From Sulfuriferula multivorans (lineage in GTDB: Bacteria; Pseudomonadota; Gammaproteobacteria; Burkholderiales; Sulfuriferulaceae): DNA of 64,000 nucleotides. Below are positions 34,281-41,882 of the stretch, in pieces. Position numbers and translations under genes: made by a program. The notes under the pieces were generated by a model. That model was given only the letters and a program-made list of their open reading frames with translations, had not been told where the DNA came from and searched no databases. The stretch covers positions 124,001 to 188,000 of the forward strand of contig NZ_BGOW01000001.1 in NCBI RefSeq assembly GCF_003851125.1, in the 5' to 3' direction. How positions within the stretch are numbered: the first letter of the stretch is position 1; each line of letters opens with the position of its first letter.

Positions 34281-35300
34281 TCATTCTTCGCCTTCATCGT
34301 CGCCGTAAGCCGTCCCATCCACCTTACCGCTAAACACCAGATACTGATAGCCGTTGTAGAACAGCATGATCGGTATCAGCGGCAGGATGCCGACCAGCAT
34401 GAACAACTGCGTACCGGAGGAAGCGGCGGCAGCGTTCCAGGTCAACGTGGGAGTGAGGGCGTAGGGATACAGGCTCGCGACCAAGCCGACAAACGACGCC
34501 ACAAACAGCAGCAGCGTGCCCAGGAATGGCCAGTACTCATGCCGTTTGAGATAGGCCCATAGCGTCAGCAGCGCGGCAAATATGGCTACCCCGCCTGCCA
34601 GCGCATAAGGCAGCGCCGAGCTGCCGGACCAGCGGCTGGCAATATGGGGGTTGTGCAACGGCGTCAACGCCAGCACCAGCGCACCCGTCGCCAAGGTACC
34701 CAGCAACAGCCAGAAGCCACGTCGATAGGCGCGATCCTGCATCTCGCCGGTGGATTTGAGTATCAGCCAGCCCGCCCCCATCAGCGCATAACCCAGCACC
34801 ACGCCCAATGCGGTCAGCAACGTGAAGGGTGTCATCCAGTGCCAGCCGCTGCCCACATAGTTACCCGCCAGGGTCGGCCAGCCCTGAATCAGCGCGCCCA
34901 GTATCATTCCCTGGCTGATGGCTGCACCCAGGCTGCCTACGCCAAAGGTCACGTTCCACAGCCACTTGCGCCTGCTGGCATGGCGGAATTCGAACGCCAC
35001 CCCGCGCATGATCAGCGCGAACAGCATCACCGTGACCGGGATATACAAGCCCTGCAACAAGGCGGCGTAGACCGGCGGAAATGCGCCGAACAGCACGCCG
35101 CCCAACAGCACCAGCCAGGTTTCGTTGGCGTCCCACACGCTGGACAGGCTCGCCATCATCAAGCCGCGGCGGTCTTCATCGCAGGCCGCCAGCGACAGGA
35201 TGCCCACGCCCAGATCAAAGCCGTCCAGCACCACATACAGCAACAGCGACAGCCCGGCTACGCCGATCCAGAATGCCACCAGGAAACTTTGCATGTCCAT
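34281..35300 (-). CDS. cydB: Cytochrome bd-type quinol oxidase subunit II (CydB/CioB), first copy
   Basis: A 339-residue CydB: GLSLLLYVVLDGFDLGVGIL at the start, SVWDANETWLVLLGGVLFGAFP (N-terminal half signature) and MRGVAFEFRHASRRKWLWN. Eight to nine helices. It pairs with CydA to form a non-pumping, high-affinity oxidase. The ATG at 35300 has AAGGA upstream; the frame back to 35381 runs through a repeat and is rejected. Separated from cydA by the 233-base gap that holds an ACGAAA repeat, unusual for this pair. Confidence 0.93.
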   Translation of the reverse strand: MDMQSFLVAFWIGVAGLSLLLYVVLDGFDLGVGILSLAACDEDRRGLMMASLSSVWDANETWLVLLGGVLFGAFPPVYAALLQGLYIPVTVMLFALIMRGVAFEFRHASRRKWLWNVTFGVGSLGAAISQGMILGALIQGWPTLAGNYVGSGWHWMTPFTLLTALGVVLGYALMGAGWLILKSTGEMQDRAYRRGFWLLLGTLATGALVLALTPLHNPHIASRWSGSSALPYALAGGVAIFAALLTLWAYLKRHEYWPFLGTLLLFVASFVGLVASLYPYALTPTLTWNAAAASSGTQLFMLVGILPLIPIMLFYNGYQYLVFSGKVDGTAYGDDEGEE

Positions 35301-35337
35301 ACAGCGTTTGTCCTTGAATGATCCAAAAAAAGCGGTG

Positions 35338-35507
35338 GTCCACGAAACACACGAAAAGCACGAAATGGGGTATGCAGGCATTTCGCCGTAAGGCGAAAGC
35401 TCGCAAAATATTCAACGAAATAAAAAGTAGTAAATCATCACCAGAGAGTGAACGACCTAATCAATGCCGCATTGTTTTATTTCGTGTCTTTTGTGTCTTT
35501 CGTGGAT
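35338..35507. repeat. ACGAAA-type inverted-arm repeat, copy 2
   Basis: Arms GTCCACGAAACACACGAAAA and a right arm ending TTTCGTGGAT. Inside is TTTCGCC-GTAA-GGCGAAA (35381-35398), a seven-pair hairpin with a GNRA-type loop, followed by GCTCGCAAAA, then ATCATCACC ... GTGAACGACC. The order hairpin, CTCGCAAAA, CATCACC/GTGA is the same as in the ACAGAGA-type copies, so the two families are probably related. It interrupts cydA-cydB. Confidence 0.75.
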
Positions 35508-35533
35508 AAATCGCCGTTTTCAGGATGGTTTGA

Positions 35534-36925
35534 TCAGATGCGCCGATCTTGCCAGCCGTGCTGGGGAACTGCTGGCGGCTCCAGCGTCAGGTCCGGACCT
35601 TTGCGCAGCCAGCGTCGCGCAAAAATAAAAAACGCTATCGCCAGCACGATGTAGAGCACGGTGTATCCGGCCATGCTGAACATGACGCTGGACGCGGGGA
35701 GTGGCGACGCCCCCTCGCTGGTGCGCAGCAAACCATAGACCAGCCACGGCTGACGTCCGACCTCGCGCACGGTCCAGCCCAGTTCCACCGCGACATAGCC
35801 CAGCGGCACCGCCCACAGCCAGCCTTTGAGCAGCCACGGGCGTGACTGCCAGGCCGCATCCTGCCAGCCGTGGCGCCATGCGTGCCACAGACTCAGCAGC
35901 ATCAATGCGAAGAAATACAAGCCGATCACCACCATCAAGCGGAAGCTGTAAAACAACAGCGGCAATGCGGGCGGGCGATCCTGCGGCGCAATATCGAGCA
36001 GACCTTTCACCTGGCCGTCCCAGGTGCTGGTTGCCAGCAGGCTCAACGCATTGGGAATCTTGATCTCCCAGTCATTGGCGCCTTTTTTTGCGTCAGGCCA
36101 GGCGGCAACCGCCCACGCCGCACCCTGTCCAACCGGATTGGTGTGCCAATGGCCTTCGATCGCCGCGCCCTTGGCTGGCTGGTAAACAAATACGGATTTA
36201 CCCGAACCGTCGCCCAGGTAAATTTGCAAAGGGGTAATCAGCACCGCCGCCAGCACCGCCATCTTGAAGCTCTTCATGAAAAACGCCGGATTGCGGTTTT
36301 TCAGAACATACCAGGCCGACACACCGCCCACCACGAAGCAGCCGGTTTCCAGCGCGGCCACCCACATGTGGCTCACCCCCCACACCATATCCGGGTTGAA
36401 CATGGCAGCCCAGAAATCGGTGACTACAAAGCGTCCGTTCACCACCGATCCGCCCGCCGGGGTCTGCATCCAGGAATTCGCCATGACGATCCACAATGCC
36501 GACAGGCTGGCCCCGACAGCCACCATCAGCGTGGCAAAGAAATGCACCGCGCGCGGCACGCGCTGCCAGCCCAGCAGCATGATGCTGAGGAAGCCCGCCT
36601 CCAGCATGAATGCCATGGCGCCTTCAAAACCCAGCGCTGCGCCGAAAAAATCCCCGGCGAAGCGTGAAAACTCCGCCCAGTTGGTGCCGAATTCAAATTC
36701 CAGCGGCAGGCCGGTGACGACCCCCACGCTGAAATTGAGCACAAACAACTTTGCCCAGAAACGCGCATGGCGATAGTAGTCAACATCGCCGGTCTTGAGC
36801 CACAGTGCTTCGATCACCACCAGAAAAAACGACAGCCCGATGGTGAGCACCGGCCACACAATATGAAATAGCGCAGTCAAGGCAAACTGGGCACGGGATA
36901 AATCGGTAACGAGCATGGTTGCCAT
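35534..36925 (-). CDS. cydA: Cytochrome bd-type quinol oxidase subunit I (CydA/CioA), first copy
   Basis: A 463-residue CydA. It has SRAQFALTALFHIVWP (haem b595 His region), GFEGAMAFMLEAGFLSIML, ANSWMQTPAGG, FYSFRLMVVIG (haem b558 Met) and GRQPWLVYG. It is shorter than E. coli CydA (522) because the Q loop is short, which marks the cyanide-insensitive CioA type. The ATG at 36925 is preferred to a TTG at 36943. A sigma-54 type promoter (36993-37007) and a shared GGGG-N6-CCCC site (37050) lie upstream. Confidence 0.93.
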   Translation of the reverse strand: MATMLVTDLSRAQFALTALFHIVWPVLTIGLSFFLVVIEALWLKTGDVDYYRHARFWAKLFVLNFSVGVVTGLPLEFEFGTNWAEFSRFAGDFFGAALGFEGAMAFMLEAGFLSIMLLGWQRVPRAVHFFATLMVAVGASLSALWIVMANSWMQTPAGGSVVNGRFVVTDFWAAMFNPDMVWGVSHMWVAALETGCFVVGGVSAWYVLKNRNPAFFMKSFKMAVLAAVLITPLQIYLGDGSGKSVFVYQPAKGAAIEGHWHTNPVGQGAAWAVAAWPDAKKGANDWEIKIPNALSLLATSTWDGQVKGLLDIAPQDRPPALPLLFYSFRLMVVIGLYFFALMLLSLWHAWRHGWQDAAWQSRPWLLKGWLWAVPLGYVAVELGWTVREVGRQPWLVYGLLRTSEGASPLPASSVMFSMAGYTVLYIVLAIAFFIFARRWLRKGPDLTLEPPAVPQHGWQDRRI

Positions 36926-36992
36926 GAAGGAGTCGAGTAGCAATCAGAAGGTGCTTTATAGTAATTCATCGACGGAATAGCAAACCCTAAGT

Positions 36993-37007
36993 TCAATTGA
37001 CGTGCCA
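36993..37007 (-). promoter_or_regulatory. sigma-54 promoter of the first cydAB pair
   Basis: Minus-strand TGGCACG-TCAA-TTGA. The -24 part is a full match and the -12 is TTGA instead of TTGC. It lies 67 bases before the cydA ATG. The shared activator site begins 42 bases upstream of -24, one helical turn closer than at the other promoters. Confidence 0.6.
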
Positions 37008-37049
37008 ACTGCTCTTGGGTCACAACCCCCATGGCTCTGACCTTGCAAT

Positions 37050-37063
37050 GGGGCATATCCCCC
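37050..37063. promoter_or_regulatory. GGGG-N6-CCCC activator site shared by divergent cydA and yfdX2
   Basis: GGGG-CATATC-CCCC. It stands between two sigma-54-like promoters that point away from each other: cydAB on the minus strand (42-base gap) and yfdX2 on the plus strand (54-base gap). Confidence 0.7.
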
Positions 37064-37117
37064 GCCAGACCCTCTGCGCTCCTGTGGCTTTTTCAAAAAA
37101 TCAATTACTTATGTTTC

Positions 37118-37132
37118 TGGCATGAGGTATGC
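37118..37132 (+). promoter_or_regulatory. sigma-54 promoter of yfdX2-yflT
   Basis: TGGCATG-AGGT-ATGC with GG and GC ten bases apart, 57 bases before the yfdX2 ATG at 37190. Confidence 0.68.
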
Positions 37133-37189
37133 ATCGCATTGGCTGGGCAAGGTGCCCAAACAAGACCATCGCAACAGGAGGTAGATATC

Positions 37190-37909
37190 ATGAACAAACG
37201 AAGCGCGGCAGGTGTCAAATTTGCACTGCCCATCGTGTTAACCATGTCGCTCATTTCCGGTACCAGCTACGCGGCCGTATCCGGAACGCAGCCGAGTCTG
37301 CGGATCAAAAACGAGACCTACACTGAAAACAGCGGCTGGGCCAATCCCGAGCTGGCGCACGCTGCTGCAGAATCCGGACGCGTGCTGATTGGTCATCTGC
37401 GCGCTGCGCGGGCATTTCTGGCCGACGGCTCCGCTGCGGGTGCGCGTAACGAACTGATCGTTGCGCAAGACTTCAGTGCGGCGCTGAAACACGACATGCC
37501 TTTTCTGGAAGTATCCAAATCGATACGCAACGCGCAGCAAAAGCTGATCTCCGGAAATACCAAAATTGCTTACGATGACTTGCTGCCGATCTATGCCAGC
37601 TTGGACGATATGCAAGTCTATGCACCTGAACTGGCACGACAGGAACGCCACAAAATCAAACACGCTGAAACCCAGGCGCGCAGCGGAAAGACCCGTGCAG
37701 CCGCACAAGCATTGACCGATGCGGCGAACGAACTGGAAACCACCACGGTTTATCTTCCCCTGGACCACATCAGCAAAGAGATCCGGCTCGCGCAAACGGC
37801 ATTGCATGGCAGCCATCCCGATTTGAAATCGGCGCAACGCTCTGTCAACAAGGCACTGGATAGCCTGGTCGCCGAGAAAGTCCGCGTACTGGCTTTCCCC
37901 AACAGCTAA
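37190..37909 (+). CDS. YfdX-family periplasmic protein (yfdX2)
   Basis: A 239-residue protein with a signal peptide (KFALPIVLTMSLISGTSYA|AVS). One YfdX helical unit: RVLIGHLRAARAFLADGSAA, KIAYDDLLPIYASLDDMQVY (compare VLPDLIPIYANLHTLRDF in yfdX1) and ATTVYLPLDHISKE-like ending (ETTTVYLPLDHISKEIRLAQ). This is the usual YfdX length. Perfect AGGAGGT ribosome site seven bases before ATG; the upstream frame to 37031 runs through the promoter and is rejected. Likely stress-induced with the downstream yflT-like gene. Confidence 0.85.
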   Translation: MNKRSAAGVKFALPIVLTMSLISGTSYAAVSGTQPSLRIKNETYTENSGWANPELAHAAAESGRVLIGHLRAARAFLADGSAAGARNELIVAQDFSAALKHDMPFLEVSKSIRNAQQKLISGNTKIAYDDLLPIYASLDDMQVYAPELARQERHKIKHAETQARSGKTRAAAQALTDAANELETTTVYLPLDHISKEIRLAQTALHGSHPDLKSAQRSVNKALDSLVAEKVRVLAFPNS

Positions 37910-37953
37910 ACCCGCACAATGTTTTTAATCACCACACCGAAAGGAATGCAATC

Positions 37954-38481
37954 ATGGAAACTCTACAACCCAACCAAAGCGCCGTCGTTGCCACGTTCGA
38001 CACCCATCCGCAGGCAGAACAAGGAGTGAAGGAACTGCAGAAATCCGGCTTCGATATGAAGAAGCTGTCCATCATCGGACGCGGCTATCACAGTGAAGAA
38101 CATCCGCTTGGCTTTTACACCAGCGGCGATCGCATCAAGACCTGGGGCGGCATCGGTGCCTTCTGGGGCGGCCTGTGGGGGATATTATTAGGCGCCGCCT
38201 TCTTCTGGGTACCGGGCTTTGGCGCGCTGGCAGTAGCAGGCCCCATAGTCGGCATGCTGGCCGGCGGCCTGGAAGGCGCCGCAGTGGTAGGCGGGATCAG
38301 CGCGCTGGTCGCGGCACTGATGAGCCTGGGCCTGCCCAAACACAGCGCAATCAAATACGAAACCCTGCTCAAGGCCAACAAGTACTTGGTCATTGCGCAT
38401 GGCAATGCCGAGGAAGTGGAAAACGCCCGGGAGATCCTGCAGCGTGCGCATGCACTGGAGACCGAACGACTGGCTGCCTGA
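37954..38481 (+). CDS. YflT/GSP17M-type stress protein with membrane segments
   Basis: A 175-residue protein. The N-terminal domain (~8-55: SAVVATFDTHPQAEQGVKEL ... KKLSIIGRGYH) fits the heat-induced general stress protein 17M domain. Then come two glycine-rich hydrophobic helices (~68-92, ~95-125) and a C-terminal half with ANKYLVIAHGNAEEVENARE. It is 44 bases after yfdX2 and surely in the same unit. Layout resembles the 4499 protein, which lies beside yfdX1. Confidence 0.75.
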   Translation: METLQPNQSAVVATFDTHPQAEQGVKELQKSGFDMKKLSIIGRGYHSEEHPLGFYTSGDRIKTWGGIGAFWGGLWGILLGAAFFWVPGFGALAVAGPIVGMLAGGLEGAAVVGGISALVAALMSLGLPKHSAIKYETLLKANKYLVIAHGNAEEVENAREILQRAHALETERLAA

Positions 38482-38739
38482 TTTGCACTCGCACTGGCCT
38501 TTGCGATATTTTGAGAGGTGTTGATTTGGCATGAACATCGCAAGGGCGGATAAGTTTCAGACATTCAAGGGTGAAACCGGGAATGACCGCTTCAGTGCGG
38601 ACGATGGTAGTTAATCGAGGAATTCCATTTCTTAGCGTCTGCTCTCTTGGCAATTCACCTCTACTGAATTGGACTTGAGGCATTTACCATGCCAACATGA
38701 GAAAATACGGGTCGACCAGACCATGCGCGTCACACACTC

Positions 38740-39387
38740 ATGAAATCAAAACCTTTCGATAGAAGTGAACACGTTTATAAGAACGACGCTTTTGCCGAAC
38801 TCGTCAAAGATGCCATCCGGTTTTTCAATGGCACGCCCGTACATACGCTACCCCCTCCAGAGTCTTTCCTCGGCACCGGGGTTTACGCTATCTATTACAC
38901 AGGCAAAAACACAATATACAAAAAATATGCCGAGTTGAATCGCCTGTCTTACAGTTACCCAATATATGTTGGCAAGGCGGTGCCAAAGGGCTGGCGCCAA
39001 GCGAGGGTTTCCGACAATCAGCTCGAACAATCCAAAGAACTAATTGGCCGACTTCGGGAGCACAGTCGTAGCATCAATATTGCTCAAGGATTGGAACTGA
39101 AAGACTTCATGTGCCGTTTCGTTATTTTTGAAGATGCTAGCTCAGACATGATCAGCACCATCGAAGCTGCGCTAATCAAATTGAACATGCCTCTATGGAA
39201 CACTGCCGTGGATGGCTTCGGTAATCACGATCCAGGTAGTGGGCGATATGAGCAGGCGAAATCCGAATGGGATGTGATTCATCCGGGACGGGCTTGGGCA
39301 AAAAAATGCAACGGCGCACATGCCGAAGAAAGCACCATCCTTTCCAGAATCAAAAGCCACTTCAAAAATATCGAGCGCAAGCCATGA
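38740..39387 (+). CDS. Eco29kI-family type II restriction endonuclease (GIY-YIG)
   Basis: A 215-residue GIY-YIG nuclease, almost the same length as R.Eco29kI (214). The catalytic residues I recall for R.Eco29kI all occur here at the same numbers: Tyr49 (GVYAIYY), Tyr76 (YPIYVGKA), Arg104 and His108 (GRLREH), Glu142 (IEAAL) and Asn154 (PLWN). R.Eco29kI cuts CCGCGG, so the same target is likely. Its stop overlaps the methyltransferase start (ATGA). The 258 bases before it (38482-38739) hold no gene. Confidence 0.9.
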   Translation: MKSKPFDRSEHVYKNDAFAELVKDAIRFFNGTPVHTLPPPESFLGTGVYAIYYTGKNTIYKKYAELNRLSYSYPIYVGKAVPKGWRQARVSDNQLEQSKELIGRLREHSRSINIAQGLELKDFMCRFVIFEDASSDMISTIEAALIKLNMPLWNTAVDGFGNHDPGSGRYEQAKSEWDVIHPGRAWAKKCNGAHAEESTILSRIKSHFKNIERKP

Positions 39388-40565
39388 AGTCATTAGAAAT
39401 ATTTTCAGGGGCTGGAGGATTGGCGAAAGGGCTGGAGCTTGCGGGCTTCCAGCATTCCGCGTTCGTGGAATTTAACAAACACGCCTGCGCATCGCTCTGC
39501 GAAAATTTTGATGCGAAAAAAGTTTACTTTGGCGACATCAAAGATTTTGACCTTAGCGCTCTGGCCGATGTCGATATCGTGGCGGGTGGCCCGCCTTGCC
39601 AACCATTTTCATTGGGCGGCAAACATAAAGCGGATCAAGATAACCGCGACATGTTCCCATATGCGATCCGGGCAATCGAACAACTCATCCCAAAAGCTTT
39701 TGTATTTGAGAACGTTAAGGGCTTGCTCAGAGAATCATTTGCGGATTATTTCGAATACATAATCCTGCGACTTACCTACCCCGGATTTGCTGCCAAGCCC
39801 AACGCGGATTGGAAAGAACATTTGTCCGACCTGCGCAGCATCAGCCAGCTTGCTTATGCCGGAACAAAATACGATGTCTCGTTCAATCTAATCAATGCGG
39901 CAAATTACGGCGTCCCGCAAACGCGGGAGCGGGTTGTTATCGTCGGTATCAGAGCTGATCTGGGCGTGCCTTGGTCGTTCCCCGCCGAGACACATTCCGA
40001 AGACAGGTTGCTTTGGGAGATGTACGTTTCGGGCGAATACTGGAAACGCCACCGCGTGCCGAAATCGGAACGCTTACCGATAACCGAGCTTCTGCAAGAG
40101 AAGGTGGCTCGCTTGAAGGACAAGTACGGCATGTTCGAGCCGGAGCAACAGCCTTGGCGCACGGTCAGAGATGCGCTGCACGGCATCCCCGAGCCAACCA
40201 CACAACACGGCATCGCCGATCACATCTATCACGACGGTGCGCGCACCTATCCCGGCCACACCGGCAGCGACATAGACTGGCCCGCAAAAACCATCAAGGC
40301 CGGAGGCCACGGCGTACCCGGCGGAGAAAACATGATCCGCTACCCGGATGGCAGCGTCCGCTACTTCACGGTGTGCGAAGCCAAACGAATCCAGACCTTC
40401 CCGGATAACTTCGTCATCAAAGGCGCCTGGGGCGAAGCGATGCGCCAGATAGGGAACGCGGTTCCTGTATTGCTGGGCGAAACGATAGGGCGTGAACTGG
40501 CGGGCAGGTTGAGAGTGCGGGGCGACTCGGTTGATGCAAGACTGTCGCACCGGGCAAGAATCTAA
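39384..40565 (+). CDS. DNA (cytosine-5)-methyltransferase of the Eco29kI-like system
   Basis: A 393-residue C5 methyltransferase: motif I EIFSGAGGLAKGLELAGF, catalytic PCQ in GGPPCQPFS (motif IV), ENVKGLL (VI), QTRERVVIVG (VIII) and RQIGNAVP (X). The target domain lies around residues 210-320. It protects host DNA at the site cut by the neighbouring nuclease (CCGCGG if the Eco29kI match holds). ATG at 39384 overlaps the nuclease stop; the longer frame from 39267 overlaps the nuclease gene. The C-terminal ~20 residues extend past the usual end. Confidence 0.93.
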   Translation: MKSLEIFSGAGGLAKGLELAGFQHSAFVEFNKHACASLCENFDAKKVYFGDIKDFDLSALADVDIVAGGPPCQPFSLGGKHKADQDNRDMFPYAIRAIEQLIPKAFVFENVKGLLRESFADYFEYIILRLTYPGFAAKPNADWKEHLSDLRSISQLAYAGTKYDVSFNLINAANYGVPQTRERVVIVGIRADLGVPWSFPAETHSEDRLLWEMYVSGEYWKRHRVPKSERLPITELLQEKVARLKDKYGMFEPEQQPWRTVRDALHGIPEPTTQHGIADHIYHDGARTYPGHTGSDIDWPAKTIKAGGHGVPGGENMIRYPDGSVRYFTVCEAKRIQTFPDNFVIKGAWGEAMRQIGNAVPVLLGETIGRELAGRLRVRGDSVDARLSHRARI

Positions 40566-40685
40566 TATCCAGCATGACAACCCGATAGCGTGGTTGACTG
40601 TTAATGTGGGACAAGTTGAGCGGCTTCTGAACTGGCTCAAAATATCGGCCTGCTGGGGTTTACTGCATCTGTATAATTTGTGACT

Positions 40686-41843
40686 ATGGAAAACATCCGA
40701 CGACAACTTGACGCCCAGCCCAAAGTAATAGATTTATATGCGGGAGCTGGCGGGCTAAGTCTAGGTGCAACGCGCGCCGGATTTACCGTCTCCGCTGCTG
40801 TAGAGCTGGATAAGTTCGCGATAGAAAGCCACACCCAAAACTTCCCCTATGTGACCCATTTGGATAACGACATTGCCAAGCTAAGCGGCAGTGAGCTGTT
40901 AATGCGCGCCGGTTTGAAAAAAGGCGAGCTGGACGGGTTGATCGGCGGGCCTCCGTGCCAAGGGTTCAGCACGATGGGGAAGCGTCAACTGGACGACTCC
41001 AGAAACGATTTGTTCGGACACTTCATGCGCTTGGTTGACGAAACGCGCCCCGCATTTTTTCTTGCTGAAAACGTACCCGGAATACTAAACGAGAAATACG
41101 ATGACATCAGAAAGGCCGCCTTTGAACGGCTTCCAAAACGGTACGTTACGCTCGATCCGATAACGGTTAAAGCAAATCATTACGGTGCGCCCACCACACG
41201 TACACGTATTTTTTTCTTCGGCTACGATCCATCAAAAATGGCGGCCATGACCGTGTCCGATTTCGAGCATGGCAGCGATGTCGAGTTAACGAAGGTAAGG
41301 GAAGCATTGCACGGCCTTCCGAAAGATATACTCCCGAATTGGAAAGCAGACACAGATAAAGGCTGGAGCCGCACCCATATCGAAAATGAAAGCGCTTTTC
41401 TGAATAAAGTTACGAATGCTGTTCCACTCGGTGTCGGAAACAATTCTGCGCTTGAAATTTATATGGAGAAAAGAATTGTCTCCGGCTGCATCGGAACGAT
41501 ACATTCGCCGGAAGTCGAAAAACGTTACAGCGATTTAGGCTACGGGGAACAGGATGCAATATCGAAATCCATCAAGCTGAACCCGAACGGATTCTGTCCG
41601 ACGTTGCGGGCCGGAACCGGAAGCGATAAAGGAAGCTTTCAAGCGGTGCGCCCCATCCACTATTTGCGGCCTAGAGTTATTACTCCGCGCGAAGCTGCAA
41701 GGCTCCAGGGGTTTCCAGACTGGTTTTTGTTGCATAGCACCAAGTGGCATAGCTTCAGGCAGATTGGGAATAGCGTTAGCCCGATAGTTTCAGAATATTT
41801 ATTGTCAGTGATATTCGGCAAGTTGATAAAGGGTCTGGTCTGA
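40686..41843 (+). CDS. Second DNA (cytosine-5)-methyltransferase
   Basis: A 385-residue enzyme: motif I DLYAGAGGLSLGATRAGF, catalytic Cys in GGPPCQGFS, AENVPGIL (VI), TRTRIFFFGYD (VIII), TPREAARLQGFPD (IX) and RQIGNSVSP (X). Not a close copy of the first one. It is followed at once by a MORC-like ATPase and an unknown protein, so it probably belongs to that module rather than to the Eco29kI pair. The ATG at 40686 is chosen; a GTG two codons upstream is possible. Base composition starts to become more AT-rich here. Confidence 0.92.
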   Translation: MENIRRQLDAQPKVIDLYAGAGGLSLGATRAGFTVSAAVELDKFAIESHTQNFPYVTHLDNDIAKLSGSELLMRAGLKKGELDGLIGGPPCQGFSTMGKRQLDDSRNDLFGHFMRLVDETRPAFFLAENVPGILNEKYDDIRKAAFERLPKRYVTLDPITVKANHYGAPTTRTRIFFFGYDPSKMAAMTVSDFEHGSDVELTKVREALHGLPKDILPNWKADTDKGWSRTHIENESAFLNKVTNAVPLGVGNNSALEIYMEKRIVSGCIGTIHSPEVEKRYSDLGYGEQDAISKSIKLNPNGFCPTLRAGTGSDKGSFQAVRPIHYLRPRVITPREAARLQGFPDWFLLHSTKWHSFRQIGNSVSPIVSEYLLSVIFGKLIKGLV

Positions 41844-41882
41844 CATTACTAGCAAGTTTAACCAAGGGTTGAGGGGAAGTTT

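Noticed and set aside
38527-38541. sigma-54-like sequence TGGCATG-AACA-TCGC before the restriction genes
   Set aside because: GG and GC spacing is right, but no GGGG-N6-CCCC site lies upstream and the next gene begins 200 bases later; likely chance.
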